A stretch of DNA of 64,000 nt. It comes from Acidobacteria bacterium Mor1 (GTDB lineage: Bacteria; Acidobacteriota; Polarisedimenticolia; Polarisedimenticolales; Polarisedimenticolaceae). Position numbers and translations under genes: made by a program. Positions 52,880 through 61,604 of the stretch are shown here, piece after piece; the stretch's first letter is position 1, and each line of letters begins with the position of its first letter. Location: assembly GCA_001664505.1 (NCBI GenBank), contig CP011806.1, positions 4,347,327 to 4,411,326 on the forward strand, read 5' to 3'. Under the pieces are notes generated by a model that saw nothing but the letters and a program-made list of their open reading frames with translations, was not told the origin of the DNA and made no database searches.

Positions 52880-53800
52880 TCAGGACCCCTGCTGCAGCGG
52901 GATGTAGATCTCGGTGAGCAGGTCTTCCGGCTCGGCGGAGTTGGGGTCGTTCAGGTAGAGCTCGAGGCAGGGCGGATCGGCGGGCGCATGACCAAGCTCG
53001 GGGAGGCGCCGGGCGAAGAGGTTCGCGTAGGTTTCGCCGAGTCGATTGTAGGGCCCTTCGTGAAGGGCCACGGCGTAGCGGCCGCCGGGGATGGTGACCA
53101 CCCCGAACTCGCCCGGAGGCTGCACGTCGTCGGCGATGCTGACGCAGGCGTCGTAGCGCAGCTTGTCCTCCGGCGTGACCTCGGGGTCGTCCCAGCACAT
53201 ACCGATGGCCTGCATGTCGGGCCCGAACAGGCACTCGGCGCCGACCCAGTCCATCAGGCGTTCCCAGGTCTTGCCGACCTCGTCGTAGGGGCCCTGGTGG
53301 CGGAGGAAAGCGGCTCGCCGCGGAGGCAGATCGCGAATCTCGATGTTCATGGCGGGGTTCTCCTGTTCGAACTCGAGCACCCAGGCGGCTTCGCCGTCGG
53401 GGCCGAGGAAGTGGACGTCGCTGGGGGCCGCGATCCGGGGCGGCATACTCGCCCGGGCGCGATACTCCGAGGGGGAGCAATGGAAAGCTCGCTGAAAGGC
53501 CCGGGTGAAGGACTCATGAGCCTCGTAGCCGGCGTCGAAGGCGATGTTCACAACCGGCTGCTCGGTGTGCTTGAGCCGCTGGGCGGCGCGCTCGAGCCGC
53601 AACCGCCGCACGTGCTGCTTGACCGACTCACCGACCAGCCCGCGAAAGATCCGGTGGAAGTGGAACGGGGAGAAGCAGGCGACCTCCGCCAGCTTCTCCA
53701 GGGGCAGCGCGGCATCGAGGTTGTGCTGGATGTGCACCAGCACCCGCAGGATGCGCCGCCGGTAGTCTTCCTGGGTGGTGCGGGCTCTCTCGTTCATCAC
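52880..53800 (-). CDS. AraC-family regulator with GyrI-like effector domain
   Basis: A 306-residue transcription factor. An N-terminal AraC/XylS DNA-binding domain (residues about 15-115) has two helix-turn-helix motifs: LEKLAEVACFSPFHFHRIFR and VVNIAFDAGYEAHESFTRAF with the FHCSPSEYR end. The GyrI-like effector domain is C-terminal (RRAAFLRHQGPYDEVGKTWE and RYAVALHEGPYNRLGETYAN), the Rob/BmrR arrangement that responds to drugs or lipids. GTG 53800 lies 6 nt after a TAGATT -10 element and no Shine-Dalgarno site is present; ATG 53797 is the next codon. It is probably co-transcribed with the GyrI-like protein and may autoregulate. Confidence 0.9.
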   Translation of the reverse strand: MMNERARTTQEDYRRRILRVLVHIQHNLDAALPLEKLAEVACFSPFHFHRIFRGLVGESVKQHVRRLRLERAAQRLKHTEQPVVNIAFDAGYEAHESFTRAFQRAFHCSPSEYRARASMPPRIAAPSDVHFLGPDGEAAWVLEFEQENPAMNIEIRDLPPRRAAFLRHQGPYDEVGKTWERLMDWVGAECLFGPDMQAIGMCWDDPEVTPEDKLRYDACVSIADDVQPPGEFGVVTIPGGRYAVALHEGPYNRLGETYANLFARRLPELGHAPADPPCLELYLNDPNSAEPEDLLTEIYIPLQQGS

Positions 53801-53806
53801 GGCCTA

Positions 53807-53812
53807 AATCTA
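53807..53812 (-). promoter_or_regulatory. Candidate -10 element of the AraC operon, leaderless
   Basis: TAGATT on the minus strand, 6 nt before GTG 53800. No ribosome site lies in between. Confidence 0.4.
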
Positions 53813-53843
53813 CACGGACGCTCCGCACGGTTGCTTGACCGTT

Positions 53844-53867
53844 CTTGCGCAATTCCGGCCGTTGCCG
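53844..53867 (+). promoter_or_regulatory. Shared upstream element, copy 1
   Basis: CTTGCGCAATTC, 5 nt, then GTTGCCG. The same two blocks occur at 56492-56517 with a 7-nt gap. Contains the palindrome TTGCGCAA. Lies between the AraC and STAS genes. Confidence 0.4.
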
Positions 53868-53983
53868 TGCCGGCTGTAAATCGGTGTAAACCACGCAAAA
53901 CGTCTTCGGATCGGGAAGCGGTGCAGGGATTTCGGCTCTATCGTCGCTACAAGCAGATGGGGGCTCCATTCGGAGGTGAGGCA

Positions 53984-54349
53984 ATGACAGCGACGACTCG
54001 CAAGACGAACCAGGGCACGATCGTAGAAGTTCGCGGGGCGCTCACCATCGGTGACGGTACCCTCGCCGTCGGCGATGCGATGGATCGCTTCATCGCCTCC
54101 TGCGACGACCGGATCCTGATCGATCTCTCCGAGGTGTCGGCGCTGGACTCCGCCGGCGTGCGGGTGCTGGTCCAGAGCGCGCTCCGTGCGCGGGACGCCG
54201 GCGTTCCCCTGGGGTTGGTTACCGGGGGCGGCCGGGTCCGCCGGGTGCTGGACACCCTGAACCTGCAGGCCTGCATTCCGACCTACGAGAACCTCGCCGC
54301 CGGGCTCGAGTGCCTGGCGACGGAACCGGTGCCCTGCGCAACCTGCTAG
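53984..54349 (+). CDS. STAS-domain anti-sigma-factor antagonist
   Basis: A 121-residue single STAS domain of the SpoIIAA/RsbV type: TIVEVRGALTIGDG, then a helix, RILIDLSEVSALDSAGVRVL with the phosphorylatable S56 in DSAG, and a GGGRVRRVLDTLNLQAC segment. Such proteins bind an anti-sigma kinase when unphosphorylated. No RsbW-type kinase or sigma gene is adjacent, so its partner is elsewhere. GGAGGTGAGG precedes the start. Two Ser/Thr kinases occur in the window but are far away. Confidence 0.9.
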   Translation: MTATTRKTNQGTIVEVRGALTIGDGTLAVGDAMDRFIASCDDRILIDLSEVSALDSAGVRVLVQSALRARDAGVPLGLVTGGGRVRRVLDTLNLQACIPTYENLAAGLECLATEPVPCATC

Positions 54350-54368
54350 GCAGTTGCCCGGGGCGCGT

Positions 54369-56396
54369 TCAGGGAGCGCAGCCGGCCGGCTGCCTGGGCG
54401 TGCCGTCGGAGGCCTGGCCCCAAGGCCCTGAACCGCCGCAACCCGCGTCGTTCCCCCGCACCAGATAAAAGAATCCGTCGCCGAGAGGAGGGGTGTCGGC
54501 ATCGTCGTACTGCGAGGCGCTCAACCCCTGGGCGATGCAGGCGCCGGAGCTCGAGCTCAACCCGGAGATCAGACCCCGGGCCACGTCGTAGGTCTCGGCG
54601 GTCGGCTGATCGCTCCAGTCGAGGGTCGTCGGGGCGCTGCCGCTGAGCGCCAGCGCCGGCACCTCCATCGGAGTTCCTTCGCCGCCGTTGAGCGGAGCGC
54701 AGTCGACGGTGTCCTCGACACCATCCCCATCGTCGTCGAGATCGCAGGCATCTCCGGCGCCGTCGGCGTCGAAGTCGAGCTGGTCCGGGTTGGGGGTGTC
54801 CCGGCAGTTGTCATCGCAACTCGCCGGTGTGTTCAAACAGAAGTTGTCCCCACGCACGCCGCTGCGGTCGCCGTCGTCGGCGATCAGGTCTTGGTCGACG
54901 TCCTGGAGGGCATCCAGGGTGTCGTTGACGCAGTCGTCGTTGATGCCTACGGGGAGGTCCGCCCAGTAGGCGACGGCGTTGAAGCGGGGCAGTACGTCCT
55001 CTTCGAAGGCCACGTCCCACAGGCTTCCATCGTGGCCGACCCCTACCGGACGCTTGTAGCAGTGGGCGGCTCCGGTGCTCTCCAGCGCGCAGGAGATGTC
55101 GTCGGACCACTCGACGGTGGCGGTGCCGTCGGCATCGCCGTGGGCCACGAAGATGTTTCCGCGGAAGGTTTCGTCGGTGGTGGACAGAGCCAGGTCCCTG
55201 CCATTGATCGTGCGCATGTGGGCCAGGTCGGTAGAGCCGATCGGGCCGACGGCGTCCTGAAGCGCGGCGCCGCCCGGGCAGCCACCGCCGAGATCGGGGA
55301 TCGCTTCCCAGTGGGAAGAGAGGCACTCGGGGAAGCCGGGGGGCGAAACCATACGCACGCTGTGCTGCCAGCCGGCCAGAGGAGCGACGAGAGAGAACTC
55401 CTCGGGGTGCCCCATGCCGACGCTCGCCGCGCCGAACCCACCCATGGAGAGGCCGGCGACCGCGCGTCGCTGCCGGGTCGCTTCGATGCTGAAGCGCGCT
55501 TCCACCTCGGCGGGCAGGTCGTAGGTGGCGTAGTCGCCGTACAGGAACTGGCCGTCGTAGCTGTTGGAGAAGAGCCGGTGCTCCTGGAAGAAGGGGAAGG
55601 GGCAGGGGCCGGAGTTCCCGTCGGGCATCACGGCGATCACCGGTTCGATGTCGCCGGCTTCGACCCGGGCGTTGATCACCGTCTCGGCGGTGTTGCGCCA
55701 GGAGTCCTCGCTACCGAAGCCGCCGTGAAGCAGATAGACCGCGGGGTAGAGCTGGGTCGGCGAATCGCCGTAGCCCGGCGGTAGATAGATGTTGTAGACC
55801 TCGGTGAAGCCGAGGGAGGGCGGAACGAAGTTTTCCTTGCGCACCTCGCCGACCAGGCCCGAAGCCAGGGTGCGGAAGGTGATCTCGAAGGGGTCCGCCG
55901 GCTCCTCGTCGGACACACGACGCGCCGCCGCAGCCGTCGGGCCGGCGCCGTCGAAGACCACCAGCCGGTAGAGCGAGTCCCGGTCCAGCGGGGCGTCGGG
56001 GGTGATCTTCAGCATCGGCGGATAGGCCCGGAGGTCCCACGCTGCGGTGGCGAAGACCGGCGCGCCGCCGATGGTGCCGGGGTCGCCGTCGTCGTCCTTC
56101 TCCAACCGTACCTGATTGGCGGCCACCGGATCGTTGACCGCCACTTCGATATCGGTGGAGCCCGCCTCGATGGAGACGCTGTCGACCGGGGTGAACACTC
56201 CGTCGCCGTCGGAGTCAAGCTCGATCGGCTCGCCGAAGTGGGCCGAAATCGGCACCCGAAAGGTCACCCGGTCATCGTTCCGCGGCACCGAGTCGCTGAC
56301 CAACTGGGCGGCCGAGACGGCACTGCATCCGAAGAGCAGGATGCAAAGGGTGAACGACAGGGCGGAACACCCGGGTTCCAGACTCGTGACTCGCAT
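54369..56396 (-). CDS. Secreted esterase with TSP3 repeats and C-terminal module
   Basis: A 675-residue exported alpha/beta-hydrolase of the putative esterase (feruloyl/antigen 85-like) family. The signal peptide is FTLCILLFGCSAVSAA. A Big/SbsA-like Ig domain lies at about 100-190, then the hydrolase: VYNIYLPPGYGDSPTQLYPA, YLLHGGFGSEDSW, nucleophile in AVAGLSMGGFGA, and VGHDGSLWD with the likely His. TSP3 repeats follow (DVDQDLIADDGDRSG, DFDADGAGDACDLDDDGDG), then the shared module with DGFFYLVRGNDAGCG ending AGCAP. It probably hydrolyses esters on an external polymer. The N-terminal Cys of FGCSAV might also serve as a lipobox. Confidence 0.86.
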   Translation of the reverse strand: MRVTSLEPGCSALSFTLCILLFGCSAVSAAQLVSDSVPRNDDRVTFRVPISAHFGEPIELDSDGDGVFTPVDSVSIEAGSTDIEVAVNDPVAANQVRLEKDDDGDPGTIGGAPVFATAAWDLRAYPPMLKITPDAPLDRDSLYRLVVFDGAGPTAAAARRVSDEEPADPFEITFRTLASGLVGEVRKENFVPPSLGFTEVYNIYLPPGYGDSPTQLYPAVYLLHGGFGSEDSWRNTAETVINARVEAGDIEPVIAVMPDGNSGPCPFPFFQEHRLFSNSYDGQFLYGDYATYDLPAEVEARFSIEATRQRRAVAGLSMGGFGAASVGMGHPEEFSLVAPLAGWQHSVRMVSPPGFPECLSSHWEAIPDLGGGCPGGAALQDAVGPIGSTDLAHMRTINGRDLALSTTDETFRGNIFVAHGDADGTATVEWSDDISCALESTGAAHCYKRPVGVGHDGSLWDVAFEEDVLPRFNAVAYWADLPVGINDDCVNDTLDALQDVDQDLIADDGDRSGVRGDNFCLNTPASCDDNCRDTPNPDQLDFDADGAGDACDLDDDGDGVEDTVDCAPLNGGEGTPMEVPALALSGSAPTTLDWSDQPTAETYDVARGLISGLSSSSGACIAQGLSASQYDDADTPPLGDGFFYLVRGNDAGCGGSGPWGQASDGTPRQPAGCAP

Positions 56397-56491
56397 GATT
56401 TCCCCCGAAAAACGCCGTCAAGGGGAACTTTACGAGGCAATGGGCACAGCGGCAAGACAAAGCGGCGGCCGGCAGTGCCTCGAGCTGCAAG

Positions 56492-56517
56492 CTTGCGCAA
56501 TTCACGGCTCGTTGCCG
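56492..56517 (+). promoter_or_regulatory. Shared upstream element, copy 2
   Basis: CTTGCGCAATTC, 7 nt, then GTTGCCG, as at 53844-53867. GCAAGCTTGC overlaps its left end. Lies upstream of the FG-GAP gene and ends 10 nt before a TATACT. Confidence 0.4.
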
Positions 56518-56527
56518 GGGAAGGGCG

Positions 56528-56533
56528 TATACT
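56528..56533 (+). promoter_or_regulatory. Candidate -10 element of the FG-GAP gene
   Basis: TATACT, 48 nt before ATG 56582. The shared element lies where a -35 region or activator site would be. Confidence 0.35.
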
Positions 56534-56581
56534 GCGAGCAAAATCACCATCTCGCCAGATAGCCGCCTGGAGGAGGGGCAC

Positions 56582-58441
56582 ATGCAACGCACCCGATGGA
56601 CGTTCGGCTGGCTTCTCATGCTCGTTCTAGCTTGCCCTGCCGCAGCGGCGACCTACTCGGCGCCTGTTCCGGCGTTGGAGGGCTTTTATCCCACCAATCT
56701 CGGTGGCAATTCCTACAAGGAAGGGCCGGTGGACTTCGGCGACGAGTTCACGGTGCTCTCGCGGGCGTGGCTACGGGTTTCCGGAGTTGTGGGCAGCGGC
56801 CAGACCTCGGACATCCAGTTTCAGGTCAACTTCGCAGGATTCACCGGCGAGTTGATCCTCGTAGAGGATCTGACGACCTTCGAAGTCGACCTCGAGATCC
56901 CTGTGCCCCTCTCGTTCCGCGACGGCACGGAGCAGGTCGGACTGACGGTGATTCCGTTGGTTTGCTGCGACATCCCGGCGGAAGTGACCTCGGCGACGGT
57001 CTGGGTCGAATCGCAGTTGGTGCCCGGAGCGCTACTGGATCGAATGATCATCAGCCAAACCGAAGGTGGTTTCGGCGGGACCCTCGACGACGGCGATGGC
57101 TTCGGCTCCTCCACCGCGTGGTTGGGGGACCTGGACGGCGACGGCTTCGAAGATCTTGCCGCCGGGGCGTATCGGGATGACGACGGCGCCAACGCCGCCG
57201 GTGCGGTATGGGTGCTGTTTCTCAATGAAGATCTGACGGTCAGGAGGGAACAGAAGATCAGCATGCTTTCCGGTGGTTTCGGCGGCACCCTGGCGGAGGG
57301 GGATCTGATGGGGCTGCACATGGATGATCTGGGAGACATCGATGGCAACGGCACCCACGATCTGGCGGTCTCCACGTACTACGAGCCCAACGGTTCCGTC
57401 TGGATCCTTCGACTGAATCCCGATGGGTCGGTTCTGGGTGAGCAGCGAGTCGGGCCGGGCGAAGGGGGCTTCACCGGTGAGATCGGCAGCCAGGATTTGT
57501 TCACCTACAGCATCGCCGCCCCTGGCGATGTCGACGGAGACGGAGTGCCGGACCTGGCTGTCGGCGCCCCACTCAGTCTGGACGCGAGTTCCAACGAGGC
57601 CGGCGCAGTCTGGATCTTGTTCCTCAACGCCGACGGCACGGTCAAGGGACACTACAAGATCACCCCGGATGAGCCGGCTTTTGCCGGCGCGATGCCCGCC
57701 GCTGCCCAGATGGGGATTTCGGTGATCTCCGGTGAAGACTTCGACGATGATGGTCGGGAGGAACTGGTCATCTCCGGTGGAATCGATACCTGGATCCTCT
57801 ACCTCGACACCGATGGAAGCGTACTGAACCACGAGCGGATGCTCGGCTCCAGCTGGCCGTGGATGGCGCCTGGGGATGTCAACGGAGACGGAATCCCGGA
57901 TGTCTATGCCGGCGGACGTTTCCGCTATCGCAATGGAGACGGGACCTACCAGGACGGCGCGGAGCTATCCAGGTTCCGCAATGGCTGGGGCTTCGCCGGT
58001 GGAATCGCCCGACCCCGGAACATCGAGTCCGGCGATGGCTGCAGCTTCTTGATCGCCACGGGAGGCGCAGTCGATACCCTGGGTGGATCCGTCGCGTTCT
58101 CCCGCCTCGACGGTTCCGGGTCCGTTGAAGTGCTCGTCGCTCGCGATCGGGTCGACTGGTGCACGACCCCCAGGGCTACCGGCTACGACCTGATCCGCGG
58201 TGATCTCGACGCGCTGCGTTCGACCGGCGGCGACTATTCGGTTGCGACGAGCGAATGTCTCGCCGACGATTCTCTCGCCGGGGGCGTTGCGTATCCCGAC
58301 GCTCCACCTCCGGGCAGCGGCTACTTTTTCTTCGCCCGCAGGGGGACCCGGGACGGCGCGGGCTCCTATGATGGTCCGGGTCCAGGGCAGATCGCGCCGC
58401 GGGACGGCGGGATTGCGGCATCGGGCAGCGGCTGTCCCTAG
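56582..58441 (+). CDS. Secreted FG-GAP/integrin-alpha-like propeller protein
   Basis: A 619-residue secreted protein. The signal peptide (LLMLVLACPAAAA) leads to a beta-sandwich of about 130 residues and then FG-GAP blades: GGFGGTLDDGDGFGSSTAWL, LDGDGFEDLAAGAY, IDGNGTHDLAVSTY, VDGDGVPDLAVGAP, VNGDGIPDVYAGGR. The DxDGDGxxD loops bind calcium, as in integrin alpha propellers, but the number of blades is low, so it may be an open or partial propeller. The C-terminal 85 residues are the shared module (ATGYDLIRGDLDALRSTGG, then GYFFFARRG, ending GSGCP). GGAGGAGGGG precedes the start. Likely on the surface; ligand unknown. Confidence 0.84.
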   Translation: MQRTRWTFGWLLMLVLACPAAAATYSAPVPALEGFYPTNLGGNSYKEGPVDFGDEFTVLSRAWLRVSGVVGSGQTSDIQFQVNFAGFTGELILVEDLTTFEVDLEIPVPLSFRDGTEQVGLTVIPLVCCDIPAEVTSATVWVESQLVPGALLDRMIISQTEGGFGGTLDDGDGFGSSTAWLGDLDGDGFEDLAAGAYRDDDGANAAGAVWVLFLNEDLTVRREQKISMLSGGFGGTLAEGDLMGLHMDDLGDIDGNGTHDLAVSTYYEPNGSVWILRLNPDGSVLGEQRVGPGEGGFTGEIGSQDLFTYSIAAPGDVDGDGVPDLAVGAPLSLDASSNEAGAVWILFLNADGTVKGHYKITPDEPAFAGAMPAAAQMGISVISGEDFDDDGREELVISGGIDTWILYLDTDGSVLNHERMLGSSWPWMAPGDVNGDGIPDVYAGGRFRYRNGDGTYQDGAELSRFRNGWGFAGGIARPRNIESGDGCSFLIATGGAVDTLGGSVAFSRLDGSGSVEVLVARDRVDWCTTPRATGYDLIRGDLDALRSTGGDYSVATSECLADDSLAGGVAYPDAPPPGSGYFFFARRGTRDGAGSYDGPGPGQIAPRDGGIAASGSGCP

Positions 58442-58578
58442 TTCATCCGCCGGTCCTCCGCGAACGGGTGCGCTACTGTCGGTCACTACCCGATGCTCGA
58501 AGCTCCCGACCGCTGGAGCGAAGCATTGCTCGGGCTGATCGCCTCCATCGGCTAGTCACCCCCATATCGCCCGCGGGT

Positions 58579-58665
58579 CCTCCTTCGCGGGGGCAATCCT
58601 CCGTCCGCCGGACTCCTGTTCCATACACGACTCCATCTCAAATCGGTTCGTGATGGCCAAGGAGG
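58579..58665 (+). promoter_or_regulatory. Possible anti-Shine-Dalgarno pairing upstream of the G8 gene
   Basis: CCTCCTT (58579-58585) is an exact complement of AAGGAGG (58659-58665), the ribosome site of ATG 58670, across a 73-nt loop. With only 7 bp and a long loop this may be chance. The rest of this 228-bp gap has a GC-rich CCCGCG/CGCGGG hairpin near 58571-58591 and nothing else recognised. Confidence 0.25.
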
Positions 58666-58669
58666 ATTC

Positions 58670-61486
58670 ATGCGTTACCGGCTCGAACGTCAGCGTTCCT
58701 CAACGTTGCTTCTCATCACCTGCATGTTGCTCTGTGCATGGCTCGGCGCGTCCGCCGTCCAGGCTCAGCCCGCGATGCCGACGGCAGTCGCCTCGCAGCC
58801 GTACTCCCAGCTCTTCCCGCTGTGCAACCTGACCGGCGGCGGCGTTCCCGGCGATATCACCATCCCCGACGACGGCACGATCTATCAGATCAGCAGCACG
58901 ACGACCTGTGGCCTGATTCGGGTCGAGGGGGTGCTCGAATGCGCGCCGGGGGTGACCGCCACCCTCAACGCCGACGGCATTCTGGTGACCGGCCCCAACG
59001 CCCGGCTCCAGTGCGGCTCTCCGTCCAATCGGTTTGACGGCAAGCTGATCTTCAATATCCGCAACGATCGCAGCTTCCCGGGCATGTCCGGGAACGAGCG
59101 CATGATCATGGCGATGAACGGGGGCACGATCTCGCTTCATGGTGGGATCCGCAAGGCCCGCATTACCCGCCTCAACGCCGACGCTCAGAAAAACTCCTCC
59201 AGTTTCAGCGTGCTGAGCGCGGGGAGCTGGCAAGACAAGGACCCGGTGCTGCTGACCACCACGAGCACCTATCCGGACCAGAACGAGCTCCACACCCTTT
59301 CCGGGGATTGCGTGGGCAACGCCTGCAGCACCAACAATCCGCTGCAGTACTTCCACTACGGCGACGGAACCCAGACCTATCTGGGAGCGGGCACCAACGG
59401 CCAGGATCTGACCGTCGACATGCGCGGCTATGCCGCCAACCTCCGGCGCAATATCCGCATCCGCGGTGCCAACGACGGTTTCTGGCAGAACCAGATGAAG
59501 GGCGCCCACGTCATGGCGATGGCGGGCACCGAGATCTACATCGACGGCGTGGAGTTCAACCGGGTCGGGCAGCTCGGCATTCTCGGCCGCTACCCGTTCC
59601 ACTGGCACCACGCCGGAAACGTCAACGGCCAGTACGTGCGCAACTCCTCGATCCGCAACTCGGGCAGCCGCTGTATCGCGCTGCACAACACTCACAAGGC
59701 CAAGGTGACCAACAACGTCTGCTACAACGTCCAGGGGCACGCGATCTTCCTCGAGGAGGGCAACGAGGTCGAGAACGTCATCACCGACAACCTGATCGTC
59801 AACGTCAACGAGCCTCCGGCGGGGCAGAACCTGCTGCAGTCGGATATCGACGTTCAGCTCTCCCGCTGGCGTGGTTCCGCAGGGATCTGGATCAGCAACC
59901 CGGACAACACCATCGACGACAACGTGGTGGTCGATGCCGGCACCGGCTACTGGCACGCCTACGTGCACAATCTGTTCTGCTACGACGATCCCGCCGATCA
60001 GCAGGGGACCGCCAACCCGGATTACGGGAAGTACTGCAACTGGATCCCGCGACAGAATCCGGGACAGTCCAACGTCAACCCGGTGCGCACCCGCACCCTG
60101 TCCTACGCCGACAACGTCGCCTACTCTTGCCGCATCGGCCACACCTGGGACGGAGCGCCGGATGGCGCGCAGACTCCCGGTTCGACCAACCCCTTCGACC
60201 GGGATCTGATCGTCACCGGCTACGCCCCGAGAGACGATCAAGGGGCTCTGACCCAGGAACTGTTCGAAGGAATGCACGCTTACAAGTCCGGCAAGACCGC
60301 GATCTACTACCGCGGCCTGGCCAGTACGGCGCTGATTCAGAACGCCGTGGTAGCCGAGGCGCCCATGGGCTGGTTCGGCACCGGGCAGCAGGATTTCTGG
60401 GATTCGCTGTTCGTCGGTATCAGCGCCAACTTCGACGGCACGGTAGGCGGCGAGGACTTTCATTACCACGCCGATACGAGTTTCCCGTTGTGGGATCGCC
60501 ACGGGAACGGCCAGCTGATGGCGGCGGTCGGCCTCTACGACGGCCCCAACCACTTCAAGAACGTGACCTACGACTATCCGGTCGGGCCGATGTTCCTCGA
60601 TGACGGCGACGGCAACAAGGAGGTCACGCCGACCCCCTTCCGTATCTTCGGCCGCGCCCATTTCGCCAACCACGTGGTCGAGCAGCTCCACTTCACCCAG
60701 AACCCGTACCGCCGGATCAACCTCGACGCTCAGGCCTTCCCGATCAACTGGAAGGATGTCGAGGCTTCGGAGTCGGTCTTCGACGCCGACGGATCGCTGT
60801 TCGGGAACTCCGGCTTCATCCGCTCGGACATTCCCTTCGTCGACACCCCGGGGGACTGCATGGTCGGGGCCAACGTGGCGCCGAACTCGACGGTCTTGAT
60901 TTGCAAGAGCAAGACCATGTCGGTCAAGTTCCAGATGGATCAGGACCTGACCATCGGCAACCTGACGCCCGACTTCCAGAAGTTCAGGGCTACGCGCCTG
61001 GATACCGACGAGTGGGTTGAGGGGAACGGCAACGTGCTGTTCGACAAGTTCCAGACCCACATCAACGCGGCGTTGGACGTGACTTACGAGGTGTCGGACC
61101 TCAACTTCAAGTCCGGCGGCGTGGCGCCCTATCCCGACGGGCACTCGGGCAACCTGGTCTGGATCGAGAGCTTCAACGTGGGTGACTGGTCCCCGGTGAT
61201 TCTGATCGACGGTGCGTCCGCCACGAACCTGGCGTCCAGTTGTGCGACGCCGGCGGACTACCGGCTGGCGATGTGGCCCGGCTGGTCGGGCCAGATCCAC
61301 GAGGCGACCAGCAGCGGCGAGATCCGCAGTTTCAACAACCCGAACTTCGCCGGGGCGTTCTTCCGGGTGCCCAACGGATCCCTGGCCCTCAAGCTCAAGG
61401 GCACGGCGACATTGCCCGGCAACATGGATCCGGCGGTGTTCCACACCGGCCATACCAAATTCGATCTGATCTGCGACACGCCGTAG
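58670..61486 (+). CDS. Secreted CEMIP/TMEM2-like G8 and beta-helix protein
   Basis: A 938-residue secreted protein with resemblance to the animal CEMIP/TMEM2/PKHD1L1 group. A signal peptide (LLLITCMLLCAWLGASAVQA) is followed by a G8-like domain (GDITIPDDGTIYQI, CGLIRVEGVLECA, GKLIFNIRNDRSF) and a long right-handed beta-helix. The diagnostic stretch is EFNRVGQLGILGRYPFHWHH, then GNVNGQYVRNSSIRNSGSRC, LHNTHKAKVTNNVCYNVQGH and AIFLEEG, which matches the family's GRYPxHxH and 'HAxFLEDG' motif. CEMIP and TMEM2 degrade hyaluronan; a bacterial glycan-active role is inferred only. Several His and Asp near the conserved region could be catalytic. AAGGAGG precedes the start; no shared C-terminal module. 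Confidence 0.8.
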   Translation: MRYRLERQRSSTLLLITCMLLCAWLGASAVQAQPAMPTAVASQPYSQLFPLCNLTGGGVPGDITIPDDGTIYQISSTTTCGLIRVEGVLECAPGVTATLNADGILVTGPNARLQCGSPSNRFDGKLIFNIRNDRSFPGMSGNERMIMAMNGGTISLHGGIRKARITRLNADAQKNSSSFSVLSAGSWQDKDPVLLTTTSTYPDQNELHTLSGDCVGNACSTNNPLQYFHYGDGTQTYLGAGTNGQDLTVDMRGYAANLRRNIRIRGANDGFWQNQMKGAHVMAMAGTEIYIDGVEFNRVGQLGILGRYPFHWHHAGNVNGQYVRNSSIRNSGSRCIALHNTHKAKVTNNVCYNVQGHAIFLEEGNEVENVITDNLIVNVNEPPAGQNLLQSDIDVQLSRWRGSAGIWISNPDNTIDDNVVVDAGTGYWHAYVHNLFCYDDPADQQGTANPDYGKYCNWIPRQNPGQSNVNPVRTRTLSYADNVAYSCRIGHTWDGAPDGAQTPGSTNPFDRDLIVTGYAPRDDQGALTQELFEGMHAYKSGKTAIYYRGLASTALIQNAVVAEAPMGWFGTGQQDFWDSLFVGISANFDGTVGGEDFHYHADTSFPLWDRHGNGQLMAAVGLYDGPNHFKNVTYDYPVGPMFLDDGDGNKEVTPTPFRIFGRAHFANHVVEQLHFTQNPYRRINLDAQAFPINWKDVEASESVFDADGSLFGNSGFIRSDIPFVDTPGDCMVGANVAPNSTVLICKSKTMSVKFQMDQDLTIGNLTPDFQKFRATRLDTDEWVEGNGNVLFDKFQTHINAALDVTYEVSDLNFKSGGVAPYPDGHSGNLVWIESFNVGDWSPVILIDGASATNLASSCATPADYRLAMWPGWSGQIHEATSSGEIRSFNNPNFAGAFFRVPNGSLALKLKGTATLPGNMDPAVFHTGHTKFDLICDTP

Positions 61487-61513
61487 CGTTTTCCCGAGCA
61501 AACTGACCGGCAA

Positions 61514-61540
61514 GGGGGCGGGGGAGATTCCTCCGCCCCC
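61514..61540 (+). terminator. Strong stem-loop after the G8 gene
   Basis: GGGGGCGGGGGA pairs with TCCTCCGCCCCC (12 bp, one G-U) around GAT, 27 nt after the stop. No T tract follows. Confidence 0.65.
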
Positions 61541-61604
61541 GAACCCGAATCCTCCCTGCGGCACCGGCGGCGCGCCTCGTAACCTTCCCCCGCGTAGTCG
61601 TCTG

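Noticed and set aside
58700..61564. Open frame of 954 codons on the minus strand opposite the G8 gene
   Set aside because: Rich in Val, Gly, Arg and Asp with no domain or signal; the plus strand has a clear signal peptide, ribosome site and conserved motifs. Long antisense frames are expected in GC-rich genes.
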